Shown here one piece after another: positions 38,526-48,229 of a DNA stretch of 54,003 nucleotides. Made by a program: the position numbers and the translations under genes. Source of the DNA: Sphingomonadales bacterium (lineage in GTDB: Bacteria; Bacteroidota; Bacteroidia; UBA7662); the NCBI GenBank assembly GCA_016872215.1, contig VHAX01000001.1, positions 1 to 54,003 of the forward strand, given 5' to 3'. Below the pieces are notes generated by a model that was given only the letters and a program-made list of their open reading frames with translations, did not search any database and had not been told where the DNA came from. Each line of letters begins with the position of its first letter. The stretch's first letter is position 1.

Positions 38526-39356
38526 TCAGGTATTGGATTGTGGCAATACGATTCCTTTGGAATCAACAACAGGACTGATCGATGGATTCGCATCCACCTG
38601 ATCTCGGCGGTTACACACCTCAAGGTATTTTATCGAATAATCGGAGCGCAACGTGCCAAGCATCCGATCCCAAAACAAAAAATATAAGGAGTAATTGCCC
38701 GTAAAATGCTGATGGTGTTGGTTGTGGTTGACCGAAGTGTTTACCCACCGACCTAACTTGCCTTCCGAAAAGCGACGGGAATACAACTCAAAGCCTAGAT
38801 GCCCATAGACGTTGTAGGCAATCATCGCCAAAAAGAATAATATCACATGTGTTAAGTGGATTGGAATCGTAAACAAAAACAAAGGAAAAATCCCGAATTC
38901 AAGCAGGGCTTCAAAAGGATGAAAGGAATAGGCCGCCCAAGGCGATGGGTTGGTTGACCGGTGATGAATTTTGTGCACATGCTTGTAAAAAAACGGCAAA
39001 TGCATCAGTCGGTGGATGAAATAAAAGTAGGTATCGTGCAACACAAAGAGGACCGGAAACAATCCCCAATAATACAACAAACCCCTATCCGAAATGAGCG
39101 GATATAAAGTAGTTCGGGGTCGAATGTCGGGGTGATGTAGAATCAGAAAACCCATCACCGCAAATATGGAAATGGTGATGACTGAATAGACCACCTCTCG
39201 AAGGTATTCTGAATTTCTGGGGAAACGAGGTTGAATTTTTTTGTAGGCCCAGTCGCGTCGCTTCCAGACATAGAATATTAAAAAAAGGATGCCGGCAAAC
39301 AACAAATAACGGCCGCCAATGCGCAGAATGACATGGGTAAACTCCGACCAGTCCAT
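38526..39356 (-). CDS. sterol desaturase / fatty acid hydroxylase family protein
   Basis: Membrane di-iron oxygenase-type protein of 276 residues. The three histidine clusters expected for the metal site are seen: HDTYFYFIHRLMH, HKIHHRSTNPSPW and HNQHHQHF. It has about four or five transmembrane segments. It probably hydroxylates or desaturates a lipid or carotenoid-like substrate, which cannot be specified. The ATG at 39356 is 3 nt from a TATTTTTG promoter box (minus), which rules out an upstream start at 39389. First gene of the operon with the YwaF-like and TerC genes, divergent from accA. Confidence 0.9.
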   Translation of the reverse strand: MDWSEFTHVILRIGGRYLLFAGILFLIFYVWKRRDWAYKKIQPRFPRNSEYLREVVYSVITISIFAVMGFLILHHPDIRPRTTLYPLISDRGLLYYWGLFPVLFVLHDTYFYFIHRLMHLPFFYKHVHKIHHRSTNPSPWAAYSFHPFEALLEFGIFPLFLFTIPIHLTHVILFFLAMIAYNVYGHLGFELYSRRFSEGKLGRWVNTSVNHNQHHQHFTGNYSLYFLFWDRMLGTLRSDYSIKYLEVCNRRDQVDANPSISPVVDSKGIVLPQSNT

Positions 39357-39359
39357 ACA

Positions 39360-39367
39360 CAAAAATA
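39360..39367 (-). promoter_or_regulatory. -7 promoter element for the desaturase operon
   Basis: Minus-strand TATTTTTG, an exact TAnnTTTG match, ending 3 nt before the ATG. It is the closest such spacing in the window. Confidence 0.6.
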
Positions 39368-39423
39368 GAGATAAAGAAGATCGGGCCAACTAAACTGAAT
39401 AACCGAAAAAGAGAGATGCTCCC

Positions 39424-39431
39424 TATTTTTG
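39424..39431 (+). promoter_or_regulatory. -7 promoter element for accA
   Basis: TATTTTTG ends 6 nt before the accA ATG at 39438 and overlaps the TTG at 39429 that would otherwise extend the frame. Confidence 0.6.
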
Positions 39432-39437
39432 CACGCC

Positions 39438-40391
39438 ATGCATTTTCTTGAATTTGAAAAACCCATACAGGAACTCCATGAGGAGTTGCAGAGGCTTAAG
39501 GGTATACATGCCAAAGGCAAAACCGACCTCTCATCGGCGATAAATGAGCTGGAAGATAAATTTACAGCCGAACGAAACATTCTTTACAGCCGGCTCACGG
39601 GTTGGCAAAGAGTCCAGGTTTCTCGCCATCCCGAAAGGCCCTACACACTGTTTTACGCGGAAAATACCTGTACCGACTTTCTGGAAATCCACGGGGATCG
39701 TGTATTCCGCGACGACAAAGCCATCGTCGGGGGGTTTGCCCGCCTCGACGGCAAGACTGTCATGATCATCGGACACCAGAAAGGAATCAACACCAAAATG
39801 CGCCAGTACCGAAATTTTGGAATGGCCAACCCGGAGGGCTATCGCAAAGCACTTCGGTTGATGAAAATGGCCGAAAAATTCGGAAAGCCCATCATCACAT
39901 TCATCGACACACCTGGCGCCTACCCTGGGCTGGAGGCAGAGGAGCGCGGTCAAGCAGAAGCAATTGCCAGGAATATTCAGGAAATGATGCGGTTGAAAGT
40001 ACCTGTTATTTGCCTGATTGTAGGTGAAGGTGCCTCTGGAGGAGCAATAGGCATTGGAGTTGGCAACATGGTGTACATGCTTGAAAACACATGGTATTCG
40101 GTTATTTCACCCGAATCGTGCAGTTCGATTCTTTGGCGCAACTGGGATCATAAAGAGCAAGCTGCTGAGGCGCTGCAACTAACGGCAGATAAAATGAAGG
40201 GGCATGGACTGATCGACGGCATTATTCCTGAACCACCCGGTGGCGCGCATAGCGACCCGAAGGCCATGGCCGACATCCTGCGCAGGCACCTCATCTCTGC
40301 GCTCTCCAAATTTGAGGGCTGGTCACCCTCCCAACTGGTAACCAGCAGAATTGAAAAATTCTCCTCGATGGGAATTTTTCAAACGATCTGA
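39438..40391 (+). CDS. accA: acetyl-CoA carboxylase carboxyltransferase alpha subunit
   Basis: Alpha half of the carboxyltransferase that makes malonyl-CoA for fatty-acid synthesis, acting with AccD and the biotin carboxylase/BCCP. 317 residues, the usual size. The helical N terminus ([20 protein letters not shown]) and the crotonase-fold core are typical: [78 protein letters not shown] and [23 protein letters not shown]. Single-gene unit; the next gene is convergent after 6 nt. accD is not in the window. Confidence 0.97.
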   Translation: MHFLEFEKPIQELHEELQRLKGIHAKGKTDLSSAINELEDKFTAERNILYSRLTGWQRVQVSRHPERPYTLFYAENTCTDFLEIHGDRVFRDDKAIVGGFARLDGKTVMIIGHQKGINTKMRQYRNFGMANPEGYRKALRLMKMAEKFGKPIITFIDTPGAYPGLEAEERGQAEAIARNIQEMMRLKVPVICLIVGEGASGGAIGIGVGNMVYMLENTWYSVISPESCSSILWRNWDHKEQAAEALQLTADKMKGHGLIDGIIPEPPGGAHSDPKAMADILRRHLISALSKFEGWSPSQLVTSRIEKFSSMGIFQTI

Positions 40392-40397
40392 TTTTCT

Positions 40398-41771
40398 TTA
40401 ATAGGGACAGGCGAAACGTATGGAATCGGGCAGTTGACATTCGATTCTCCCGCCTGAATCCGGATTCCAGATTAAACCATTCGTGCCCCTCCATCCAATC
40501 AACCGATTCATACGGGGATCGAAGAATAAATCCGTAACCATATCGGAAAAGCGGCGTTGCCATAAACCCGTTTGTACTCCCGAACTGGGGCGGAAATACC
40601 AGACACCGGTTGTTCCGCCCAACCAGTAGCCATCGACCCCGGGCACCATTGTGCGAAACTGATGATCGACCGTGCCTGGTGATTCCTCCAGCAGCTGCTG
40701 GGTTGATAAATTATAGCGCCAAACACGTCCCAAACCCGTATTCTGTTGCTCCACCAACAGAATCCACGCATCGGACGCAACACGAGCAGCACCTAAAACA
40801 TTACCTGATACCATAAACTCCCTTAGAAGACCCTGAAAATCGGCGTGATAAATCCTCACCCGGCGAAGCGAGGAAGGCGGTCGGGCACGAAGCTCAACCA
40901 GTAAATGTTCTTGTTGTCTGGATGTGAAGACCGGAACAAAATCGGGGGGGATGGAGAATTGTCCCCCAGGCGCACCTAGTTGCGAAAATCGGAGCACATC
41001 TCCAAGACCACGAGACACATAAACGCCGTTATCAAAACCACTTATATAGGTATATGGCGACTGCCCCGGGTCGGATGGAGTAGAATAAATAGAATTGAAT
41101 GAGAAAAAATCCAGCTGATACCCCCACAAAACCGGAGAAGTTTGTCCCCTCAACCAAACCCTGCCCGATCCCGGCCAGGAAGCACACTGAATCAAATCCA
41201 AACTGACAGACGACTCACGCGGAATGAGGCCACCCAACGAATCAGATCGATAAACAGAGCTTTGCAATGCTTCTTGGATAAACCAGACCACACCCATAAA
41301 CCGACGCGGCACCGCCCATAACCGAAGTGGCAGAAAAAGGGAGCCAGTCTGATCTCCCGAAACGGCCTGAAAAACTAGCTGAAACTGACCCGATGGCAAC
41401 AAAGAATCTGTAAGCATTACTTCCCACTCAATGAGCGTGTCGCGGCCCCATAATGTGCGCACCTGCGGCGGCAGCAAGGCAACCCCGTCACTCCGCTGAA
41501 CCCTCAAAAGGGCACGATCGAGCGTTTGCTGCGATCGGATCCGAACCCGAACCTTTAGGGTGTCGGGCACCTGTATATCGAATCTCAACCCTCCTGAATC
41601 CAGTTCAATTGTGGGCGGAACACCGTCTGAGTCATCGGGTTTACAAGCTACCATTGGGTTCAGCAACAAGCCGAGCAGGCCACACAAAATGATCGGCCTA
41701 ATCTTGCAATTGTGTGCATCCAAATGCGTCAGCATCTTCCCTGAGCGAATCATGTTTTTGAGGCGAACCAT
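40398..41771 (-). CDS. predicted lipoprotein with beta-propeller-like repeats, unknown function
   Basis: 457 residues and no family I can name. A hydrophobic leader (CGLLGLLLNPMVAC) with a lipobox-like end suggests a lipoprotein; Met at 41735 would give a more compact signal peptide than the ATG at 41771. Residues about 55-165 look like an Ig-type beta domain (LKVRVRIRSQQTLDRALLRVQ). The rest has repeated motifs such as GRVWLRG, NGVYVSRGLGDVLRFSQ, GYWLGGTTGVWYF and NGLIWNPDSGG, with an aromatic-Gly pattern like propeller blades. It lies between accA and ligA, convergent with the first and divergent from the second. No catalytic motif is seen. Confidence 0.7.
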   Translation of the reverse strand: MVRLKNMIRSGKMLTHLDAHNCKIRPIILCGLLGLLLNPMVACKPDDSDGVPPTIELDSGGLRFDIQVPDTLKVRVRIRSQQTLDRALLRVQRSDGVALLPPQVRTLWGRDTLIEWEVMLTDSLLPSGQFQLVFQAVSGDQTGSLFLPLRLWAVPRRFMGVVWFIQEALQSSVYRSDSLGGLIPRESSVSLDLIQCASWPGSGRVWLRGQTSPVLWGYQLDFFSFNSIYSTPSDPGQSPYTYISGFDNGVYVSRGLGDVLRFSQLGAPGGQFSIPPDFVPVFTSRQQEHLLVELRARPPSSLRRVRIYHADFQGLLREFMVSGNVLGAARVASDAWILLVEQQNTGLGRVWRYNLSTQQLLEESPGTVDHQFRTMVPGVDGYWLGGTTGVWYFRPSSGVQTGLWQRRFSDMVTDLFFDPRMNRLIGWRGTNGLIWNPDSGGRIECQLPDSIRFACPY

Positions 41772-41799
41772 ATATTTAATGGCAACAAATTACGATATT

Positions 41800-41805
41800 G
41801 GAGGG
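41800..41805 (+). promoter_or_regulatory. strong Shine-Dalgarno-like site before ligA
   Basis: GGAGGG ends 10 nt before the ligA ATG at 41816. It supports that start over the in-frame TTG at 41798. Such sites are rare in Bacteroidota, and I see no other equally strong one in this window. Confidence 0.5.
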
Positions 41806-41815
41806 TTATTTTCCT

Positions 41816-43822
41816 ATGAACGAGGAACAAGCCCTGCATCGGATTCTTGCGCTCACGCGTGAGCTCAACGATCACAACTACCGATATTATGTACTCGATC
41901 GCCCGATCATCAGCGATCAACAGTTCGACAAGTTACTCACCGAACTCACCGGCCTGGAACATGGCTGGCCCCAGCACACTCAGCCCGATTCGCCCACCCA
42001 GCGGATCGGTGGTCAACCTATCGAAGGCTTCGAAAGTGCCCTGCATGCCTCCCCTATGTTATCTTTAGGCAACACCTATGCAGAATCGGATTTACAAGAC
42101 TTCGATCAAAGAGCGCAAAAAATATTGGGCCGGCCTACCCGCTACCTCGCAGAGCTGAAAATTGATGGTGTTGCCATTTCTCTCACCTATGAAGGAGGCA
42201 TACTCGTTCGGGCCATCACCCGGGGCGACGGTACACGGGGTGATGTGGTGACTGCCAACATACGTACCATCCCCAGCCTCCCATTGAAATTGCAGGGCAA
42301 CGACTGGCCTCGAAAAATGGAAGTTCGGGGGGAAGTGTTCATCCGCAAACCACGATTTGGGGAACTGAATCGCCGCAGACAGGAAGACGGGGAGGAAGCC
42401 TATGCCAATCCAAGAAATTTCGCTTCAGGTAGTCTGAAATTACTGGATACATCGGAGGTAAAACATCGTGGACTGGACGCCTATTTCTATGCATGGAATC
42501 AGGAACAAGCCACACAGGGTAATCAGGAAGAGATGTTAAAAAAAGCGATCGAATGGGGATTTCCGGTTTGTCCACACCATAGTGGCGCAGGAGATTTGGA
42601 GCACATACTCCAGTTCATCCATCAATGGGAAACGAAACGGGAATCGCTCGATTTCGACATCGACGGCATTGTGGTGAAGGTGAATCGATATGCCGATAGG
42701 GAAGAATTGGGTCATACGGCTAAGGCACCCCGTTGGGCCATCGCCTACAAATACAAAACGCAGGCGGCATCCACCCATCTGCTTTCGGTCGATTTCCAGA
42801 TTGGGCGCACGGGTGCTGTTACGCCCGTAGCGAATTTGACACCGGTTTGGCTGGGCGGCACCACAGTTAAGAGGGCTTCCCTCTACAACGAAGGTGAAAT
42901 TGAGCGACTGAGTCTCCGTCTGAACGATCCGGTCTGGGTGGAAAAAGGGGGTGAAATCATACCCAAAATCACGGGCATTGACACAACATCAGGTAAAAGA
43001 GGTGTTCGGCCTGTGGTTTTTCCTAAAAATTGTCCGAGTTGCGACACCCCCCTTCAGCGCATAGAAGCGCTTCATTATTGTTTGAATTCCCGCAGTTGTC
43101 CACCCCAGCAATTAGGCCTCCTGGAGCATTTCGTGTCCCGCAAGGTTATGGATCTGAATTGTGTGGGCAAGGAAACACTGGAACTACTCTGGCAGCAGGG
43201 ATTGGTGCGGAATCCTGCAGATCTCTATGATTTGCAGCACAATGCCCTTTCATCGCTCGAACGAATGGGTGACAAATCGGCCCGCCTCATCCTTGACGGT
43301 CTGGATGCATCACGCTCGGTTCCCTACCCTCGTGTACTGTTTGCCCTGGGCATTCGGCATGTAGGGGAGACCGTAGCCAAAAATCTGGCCCGGCACTTCC
43401 CCAGCATTGATTTGCTGGCCCAAGCAACTCAGTCGGAATTGTTGTCTGTGCACGACATCGGAGAGAAAATTGCCGAGCAGGTGGTGGCCTGGTTTTCGGC
43501 TGCAGAAAACTTGCGCCTTGTAGAGCGCCTGAGAAGTTTTGGACTACAGTTTTCTTGCGAACTGGAAGGAGAGCACGCAACATCCCTTTCCCAAAAACTA
43601 AAAGGACTTTCCTTTGTGTTAAGCGGCGTTTTTAAGCGTCAGGAGCGCGAGCATCTAAAAACACTGATTGAGCAACACGGAGGCAGGGTTGCTGCATCCA
43701 TAAGTGGAAAAACAAGCTATCTGCTCGCCGGAAGCGATGCAGGACCGAGCAAACTCGAGAAAGCCAGGCAATTGAAGGTAGCGCTTTTGACTGAGGAAGA
43801 ATTTGAACAACTCATCACATGA
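41816..43822 (+). CDS. ligA: NAD-dependent DNA ligase LigA
   Basis: Seals nicks in replication and repair using NAD+. 668 residues, the normal size. The adenylation Lys115 lies in AELKIDGVAISL. Around it are the Ia domain (LNDHNYRYYVLDRPIISDQQFDKL) and GEVFIRKPRFGELN. An OB fold (TGAVTPVANLTPVWLGGTTVKRA) and a four-Cys zinc site (CPSCDTP ... CLNSRSCP) follow. Helix-hairpin-helix repeats (LFALGIRHVGETVAKNLA) precede the C-terminal BRCT domain (KGLSFVLSGVFKRQERE). The stop overlaps the next gene as ATGA, starting the ligA-DUF6913-like-dapA operon. A near-consensus TATATTTA at 41771-41778 may be the promoter. Confidence 0.97.
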   Translation: MNEEQALHRILALTRELNDHNYRYYVLDRPIISDQQFDKLLTELTGLEHGWPQHTQPDSPTQRIGGQPIEGFESALHASPMLSLGNTYAESDLQDFDQRAQKILGRPTRYLAELKIDGVAISLTYEGGILVRAITRGDGTRGDVVTANIRTIPSLPLKLQGNDWPRKMEVRGEVFIRKPRFGELNRRRQEDGEEAYANPRNFASGSLKLLDTSEVKHRGLDAYFYAWNQEQATQGNQEEMLKKAIEWGFPVCPHHSGAGDLEHILQFIHQWETKRESLDFDIDGIVVKVNRYADREELGHTAKAPRWAIAYKYKTQAASTHLLSVDFQIGRTGAVTPVANLTPVWLGGTTVKRASLYNEGEIERLSLRLNDPVWVEKGGEIIPKITGIDTTSGKRGVRPVVFPKNCPSCDTPLQRIEALHYCLNSRSCPPQQLGLLEHFVSRKVMDLNCVGKETLELLWQQGLVRNPADLYDLQHNALSSLERMGDKSARLILDGLDASRSVPYPRVLFALGIRHVGETVAKNLARHFPSIDLLAQATQSELLSVHDIGEKIAEQVVAWFSAAENLRLVERLRSFGLQFSCELEGEHATSLSQKLKGLSFVLSGVFKRQEREHLKTLIEQHGGRVAASISGKTSYLLAGSDAGPSKLEKARQLKVALLTEEEFEQLIT

Positions 43823-44325
43823 AATTCCCTGATTGGATCCGGAATTTTTTGTGGTTGCAAACCCATAGGTTGCAGTTGCGCCGACCAGCGGTTGCCATAC
43901 AAAAAACGAATGCCTGGCTCATTTTATTCGATGCGCGCGATCCTGTCCAATTACAGACTGCCCAATTGTTGAAAACTCAGGTATATCCCCGGGTTTGTCG
44001 TTGTGTCGCTTTCGAACCTGAACGCGTCGAGGATTGGTTTATACCAATTTGGGAGTCACAACTCGATCTGCGCTGGCAGGCGCCGTCCAATGTTAAGGGT
44101 GTGATATGCGACAACCACTACGCCTATCTCATTCAGCTCTGCCCCAATCCGCACCCCAGTATGCAGTCACTCGAACTGCTGGCTCCAGTGACCTATCGCA
44201 TTAGCGTGAATCCAGTCAAAGACCACCCCCATCACCAGCTCACTTGCAGGTGGACAGAATCCTGCAACGCCCCTGAGGCCTCTAAAAGAATTGTCAAACA
44301 AATCGAAACCTACATCCGAATATGA
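43819..44325 (+). CDS. DUF6913-like protein between ligA and dapA
   Basis: 168 residues, no known function. It starts MKFPDWIRNFLWLQ and continues with an alpha/beta region (AWLILFDARDPVQLQTAQLLKT). The core contains VKGVICDNHYAYLIQLC and LELLAPVTYRISV. Size, the pattern of a core around a D-(Y/L)-L-I strand, and the position between ligA and dapA resemble DUF6913 of Bacteroidota; this is from memory. The ATG overlaps the ligA stop and its own stop overlaps the dapA ATG, both as ATGA. No signal peptide, so probably cytoplasmic. Confidence 0.68.
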   Translation: MKFPDWIRNFLWLQTHRLQLRRPAVAIQKTNAWLILFDARDPVQLQTAQLLKTQVYPRVCRCVAFEPERVEDWFIPIWESQLDLRWQAPSNVKGVICDNHYAYLIQLCPNPHPSMQSLELLAPVTYRISVNPVKDHPHHQLTCRWTESCNAPEASKRIVKQIETYIRI

Positions 44326-45212
44326 AATTCGAATTATCCGGCTCAGGTGTGGCCCTGATTACACCCTTTCACGGCGACGGGCAAGTCGATCTTCCGACTC
44401 TTGGCTACATGGTCGATTTTATGGTGGATGGGGGAATGGACTTTATCGTGGCTCTAGGCACAACGGCCGAAACGCCAGCCCTGAGCAAACAAGATCGTGA
44501 AGCAGCTCTCGATACGATTCGCCAGCAGTTGAATGGACGCCTGCCATTGGTTTTGGGAATGGGGGGAAATGATACCCATGAGCTTCTGGATCATATCAGG
44601 TCATTTGACCTAAGCGGAGTGGCTGCACTTTTGTCTGTTACCCCCTATTACAACCGCCCGTCACAGGAGGGGCTCTACCGGCACTATGCCCAAGTAGCGG
44701 AAGCAACCGATTTGCCCGTTATCCTATACAATGTCCCAGCCCGTACGGGTTGTAACCTTTCGGCCGAAACTACCCTGCGCCTGGCACACAACATCCCAAA
44801 TATTGTGGGAACCAAGGAGGCATCTGGCGATTTTGCTCAGATAGCGCAAATCTTGCGTGAACGACCTGATGGATATAAAGTATACTCGGGTGATGATCTG
44901 CTGAGCCTTCCCTTTCTTTCACTAGGCGCTGAGGGCGTCATCTCCGTGATTGCCAACGCCTATCCCAGGACCTTTTCGGATATGGTCCGAACTGCCCTTT
45001 CCGGCAATTTTCACAAAGCCCGCAAGCTGCATGAACAACTACTCCCTGCCATTCAAGGCATCTTTCTAGAGGGTAGTCCCGCCGGCGTTAAGTCCATTTT
45101 GGCCCAGCGCGACATGATCAAACCATACCTACGCCTACCTCTGGTCGAAATTTCCGAAAAACTAAAGCAAACGCTCTGGGCACTAGACTCGAATTGGGTG
45201 GGACCGAAATAA
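44322..45212 (+). CDS. dapA: 4-hydroxy-tetrahydrodipicolinate synthase DapA
   Basis: Condenses pyruvate with aspartate semialdehyde, the first committed step to diaminopimelate and lysine. 296 residues in a TIM barrel. The Schiff-base Lys165 lies in VGTKEASGD and the catalytic Tyr136 in VILYNVPARTG. GVALITPF, ALGTTAETPALS and SVTPYYNRPSQEGLYRHY are also diagnostic. The start overlaps the upstream gene as ATGA. It works with DapB encoded at 27359-28123. Convergent with hutU. Confidence 0.97.
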   Translation: MKFELSGSGVALITPFHGDGQVDLPTLGYMVDFMVDGGMDFIVALGTTAETPALSKQDREAALDTIRQQLNGRLPLVLGMGGNDTHELLDHIRSFDLSGVAALLSVTPYYNRPSQEGLYRHYAQVAEATDLPVILYNVPARTGCNLSAETTLRLAHNIPNIVGTKEASGDFAQIAQILRERPDGYKVYSGDDLLSLPFLSLGAEGVISVIANAYPRTFSDMVRTALSGNFHKARKLHEQLLPAIQGIFLEGSPAGVKSILAQRDMIKPYLRLPLVEISEKLKQTLWALDSNWVGPK

Positions 45213-45258
45213 TTCGTATCCTTTCAATTAAAATACAGGCCACATTTTCCTTAGATGC

Positions 45259-46965
45259 TCATTTCCCCAACCGGACACGGAGATCCAGACGATTTTTACG
45301 GGCCGTATCCCGTGCGATGTCATACCCTGCATCCATATGGCGGATTACACCCATGCCCGGGTCATTATGGAGCACACGCTTCAGGCGCTTGTCGGCTTCT
45401 TCGGTTCCATCGGCCACAACCACCATTCCGGAATGTATTGAATACCCCATGCCCACCCCTCCTCCATGGTGTAGGCTCACCCAACTTGCACCGCCTGCAA
45501 TATTAACGAAGGCATTCAGTACAGGCCAGTCGGCCACGGCATCAGACCCATCGGGCATGGCCTCCGTTTCCCGGTTGGGCGAGGCCACCGATCCGGTATC
45601 GAGATGATCGCGACCAATCACAATAGGTGCCTTCACCTTCCCTTCCCGTACCAGTCGGTTGAATTCCAACCCGGCTTTTTGTCGTGCGCCCTGGCCCAGC
45701 CAACAAATACGAGCCGGAAGACCCTGAAACGCAATCCGTTCAGACGCCATCGACAACCAACGGTGGAGTCCAAGGTCATCGGGAAATAACTCCATCAACA
45801 GATCATCGGTCAACCGGATATCCTCGGGGTCGCCCGACAAAGCCACCCAGCGGAACGGCCCCTTTCCCTCACAAAACAGGGGCCGGATATAGGCCGGAAC
45901 GAATCCCGGAAAATCAAACGCCCGGTCAAATCCTGCCTCCAAAGCCCGGCCACGCAGATTATTGCCATAATCAAAGGTGATAGCACCTCGCGCCTGCATG
46001 TCAACCATCAACTCAGTGTGCAGGCGCATATCCCCATAAGCCAATTTCAAATAGCGATCTGGGTCGGATGACCTCAATTCATCTGCGGCTACGGTCGATA
46101 GTCCACGGGGGATATAACCCACCATCGGATCATGCGCCGACGTTTGGTCGGTGAGGACATCCGGCAGGACCCCACGGTCACGCAGTCGCTCCAACAGATC
46201 CACGGCCGTACAAAGCACCCCCATACTGCGGGCAATCCCTTGCTTCTTCCATTCCAAAACCATATCAATCGCCCGATCCGGGTCGACTGTCATTTCATCC
46301 AGATAGCGGGTTTCGATCCGCTTACGTATACGCCACTCCTCTACCTCCGCGGCCAGACATACTCCCTCGGCTAGAGTGATTGCCAGAGGCTGGGCGCCAC
46401 CCATACCCCCTAAACCCGCAGTAACACATAATTTTCCATTTAAACTGCCTCCAAAGTGCTTCTGGGCGACCGCGTTGAACGTTTCATAGGTCCCCTGAAC
46501 AATCCCCTGCGATCCAATATAGATCCAACTACCCGCCGTCATTTGCCCGTACATCATCAAACCCTTGCGCTCCAATTCATCGAAGTGTGTCCAATTGGCC
46601 CAATTCGGAACTAGAAGGGAGTTGGCCAGAAGAACTCTGGGCGCATCGGGATGTGTGGGTAGTATGGCGACCGGCTTGCCGCTTTGAATAAGAAGCGTCT
46701 CATCGTCATTCAAATCGCGCAAAGCATCCAAAATGAGTCGGAGCGACTCCGGATTGCGCGCCGCCTTCCCCCTACCACCATAAACAATCAACTCCTCAGG
46801 GCGCTCTGCCACATCCGGATCTAAATTGTTGAGTAACATACGCAGGGCAGCTTCCTGCACCCATCCCTTACAGCTGATCTGGTTCCCGGTTGGGGTTCGG
46901 TATTGGGTTAAATCTATGGTTTCAGGTAATTGGATTAATTGATTTAATTGGGTATCGGTTGACAT
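45259..46965 (-). CDS. hutU: urocanate hydratase HutU
   Basis: Hydrates urocanate to imidazolonepropionate in histidine degradation, using bound NAD+. 568 residues, close to the family length of about 550-560. Typical blocks are [88 protein letters not shown] and [22 protein letters not shown]. The ATG at 46965 is used. A minus-strand TATTTTTG box (47057-47064) would give a leader of about 90 nt. No other hut gene is in the window. Confidence 0.96.
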   Translation of the reverse strand: MSTDTQLNQLIQLPETIDLTQYRTPTGNQISCKGWVQEAALRMLLNNLDPDVAERPEELIVYGGRGKAARNPESLRLILDALRDLNDDETLLIQSGKPVAILPTHPDAPRVLLANSLLVPNWANWTHFDELERKGLMMYGQMTAGSWIYIGSQGIVQGTYETFNAVAQKHFGGSLNGKLCVTAGLGGMGGAQPLAITLAEGVCLAAEVEEWRIRKRIETRYLDEMTVDPDRAIDMVLEWKKQGIARSMGVLCTAVDLLERLRDRGVLPDVLTDQTSAHDPMVGYIPRGLSTVAADELRSSDPDRYLKLAYGDMRLHTELMVDMQARGAITFDYGNNLRGRALEAGFDRAFDFPGFVPAYIRPLFCEGKGPFRWVALSGDPEDIRLTDDLLMELFPDDLGLHRWLSMASERIAFQGLPARICWLGQGARQKAGLEFNRLVREGKVKAPIVIGRDHLDTGSVASPNRETEAMPDGSDAVADWPVLNAFVNIAGGASWVSLHHGGGVGMGYSIHSGMVVVADGTEEADKRLKRVLHNDPGMGVIRHMDAGYDIARDTARKNRLDLRVRLGK

Positions 46966-47056
46966 GGTATATATTTAAGATTGAGGGGCACTTTCTGTGC
47001 TTATATAGAGCTTGACAATAAGAGGTTGAAGGAGTTGCCCGAAAAGTAATCAGGCA

Positions 47057-47064
47057 CAAAAATA
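47057..47064 (-). promoter_or_regulatory. -7 promoter element for hutU
   Basis: Minus-strand TATTTTTG, 91 nt before the hutU ATG. The leader between contains a small GCAC/GTGC hairpin at about 47007-47020; no known riboswitch was recognised. Confidence 0.5.
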
Positions 47065-47140
47065 TAGTTACAGAACGGAGGGTGTATTAAAAAGTTCAAT
47101 TTCCACAACCCCAAACATGAAATTCGTAAACCGAAAAGTT

Positions 47141-47148
47141 TACCTTTG
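47141..47148 (+). promoter_or_regulatory. -7 promoter element for corA
   Basis: TACCTTTG matches TAnnTTTG. It lies inside the longest open frame of corA, so translation must start downstream, at 47207. An AUG-UAA start-stop pair at 47170-47175 lies in the short leader. Confidence 0.55.
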
Positions 47149-47206
47149 CGGGCGAACTGCCCATTGCCTATGTAAACCTGCCTACAACCTTCACCCACTG
47201 CAGATC

Positions 47207-48139
47207 ATGATTCAACTATTCCATACCCAACAGTCCAAGCTGCAGGAGGTTGACCTATTAAGTGAGGGGAATTGGGTAAATGTGGTGGACCCCACCTATG
47301 AAGAGCGGTCCTGGCTCGAACAAAATTGTCCCTTCGTATTAGAGTACCTGACCGACTCGCTCGACTCCGACGAGTTGGCTCGCGTTGAGAAAGAAGACGA
47401 ATATCTGTTGGTGGTGATCCGTCTCCCTCATTTCAGAGGCGTGGAACACGACACCCCCTTCAACACCCTTCCCCTACTCGTTTTCATCACCAGTGAACAC
47501 TTCATAACGCTCTGCAAGGAAGAGAACGTGATTATACAGGAATTCATACGGGAACGCGTACGAGGCTTCAGCACCGCCAAGCGCAATCGGTTTTTACTGC
47601 AACTGATGCTCAAGACAGCCGGTAAATTTCTGGTGCACCTGCGCAACATCAACAAAATCGTGGAACAACTTGAGGATGAGCTCGAAAACTCTTTGCGCAA
47701 TCGGGAAATCATGGAATTGCTCCGGTATGAAAAAGCCCTGGTTTATTACACCACCGCCCTTCAGTCCAATGGTGCGATGATGGAGCGGTTGCGTCGCCTG
47801 CGGATCTTTAGTGCTTATGAGGAAGACGAGAATCTGCTGGAAGATGTGCTGATAGAAAACCAACAAGCCATTGAAATGACCAGCGTGAGTGTACGGGTAT
47901 TGGGACAAATGATGGAGGCCTATTCATCGATCATCAACAACAATATGAACAATGTGATGAAAACCCTCACATTAGTGACCATCGGACTCGCCATACCCAC
48001 CCTATTTGCTAGTTTATACGGAATGAATGTTCGCCTGCCGTTGCAAAACAGCTCGCTCGCATTCGGAATGGTTCTGCTGTCGAGCCTGGTCATTATGGCT
48101 CTGGTTTATTGGTTTTTTAAAAGAATTCGTTGGTTCTGA
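47207..48139 (+). CDS. corA: magnesium/cobalt transporter CorA
   Basis: Pentameric inner-membrane channel for magnesium and related divalent ions. 310 residues. There is a cytoplasmic N-terminal domain, a long helical stalk (LRNINKIVEQLEDELENSLRNREIMELLRYEKALVYYTTALQ) and two C-terminal transmembrane helices. The universal GMN motif is seen in LFASLYGMNVRLP between the helices. The ATG at 47207 (MIQLFHTQQSK) is preferred because the promoter lies inside the longer frame. Convergent with the carboxylase beta-subunit gene. Confidence 0.94.
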   Translation: MIQLFHTQQSKLQEVDLLSEGNWVNVVDPTYEERSWLEQNCPFVLEYLTDSLDSDELARVEKEDEYLLVVIRLPHFRGVEHDTPFNTLPLLVFITSEHFITLCKEENVIIQEFIRERVRGFSTAKRNRFLLQLMLKTAGKFLVHLRNINKIVEQLEDELENSLRNREIMELLRYEKALVYYTTALQSNGAMMERLRRLRIFSAYEEDENLLEDVLIENQQAIEMTSVSVRVLGQMMEAYSSIINNNMNNVMKTLTLVTIGLAIPTLFASLYGMNVRLPLQNSSLAFGMVLLSSLVIMALVYWFFKRIRWF

Positions 48140-48229
48140 TCCCAGATGTTCAACAAATGGCCGTTACGCCCCCACAGAGAACATAAATTATTTCCTAAAT
48201 CAGCGCACCCTTTTCCTGAAAGGTTAATG

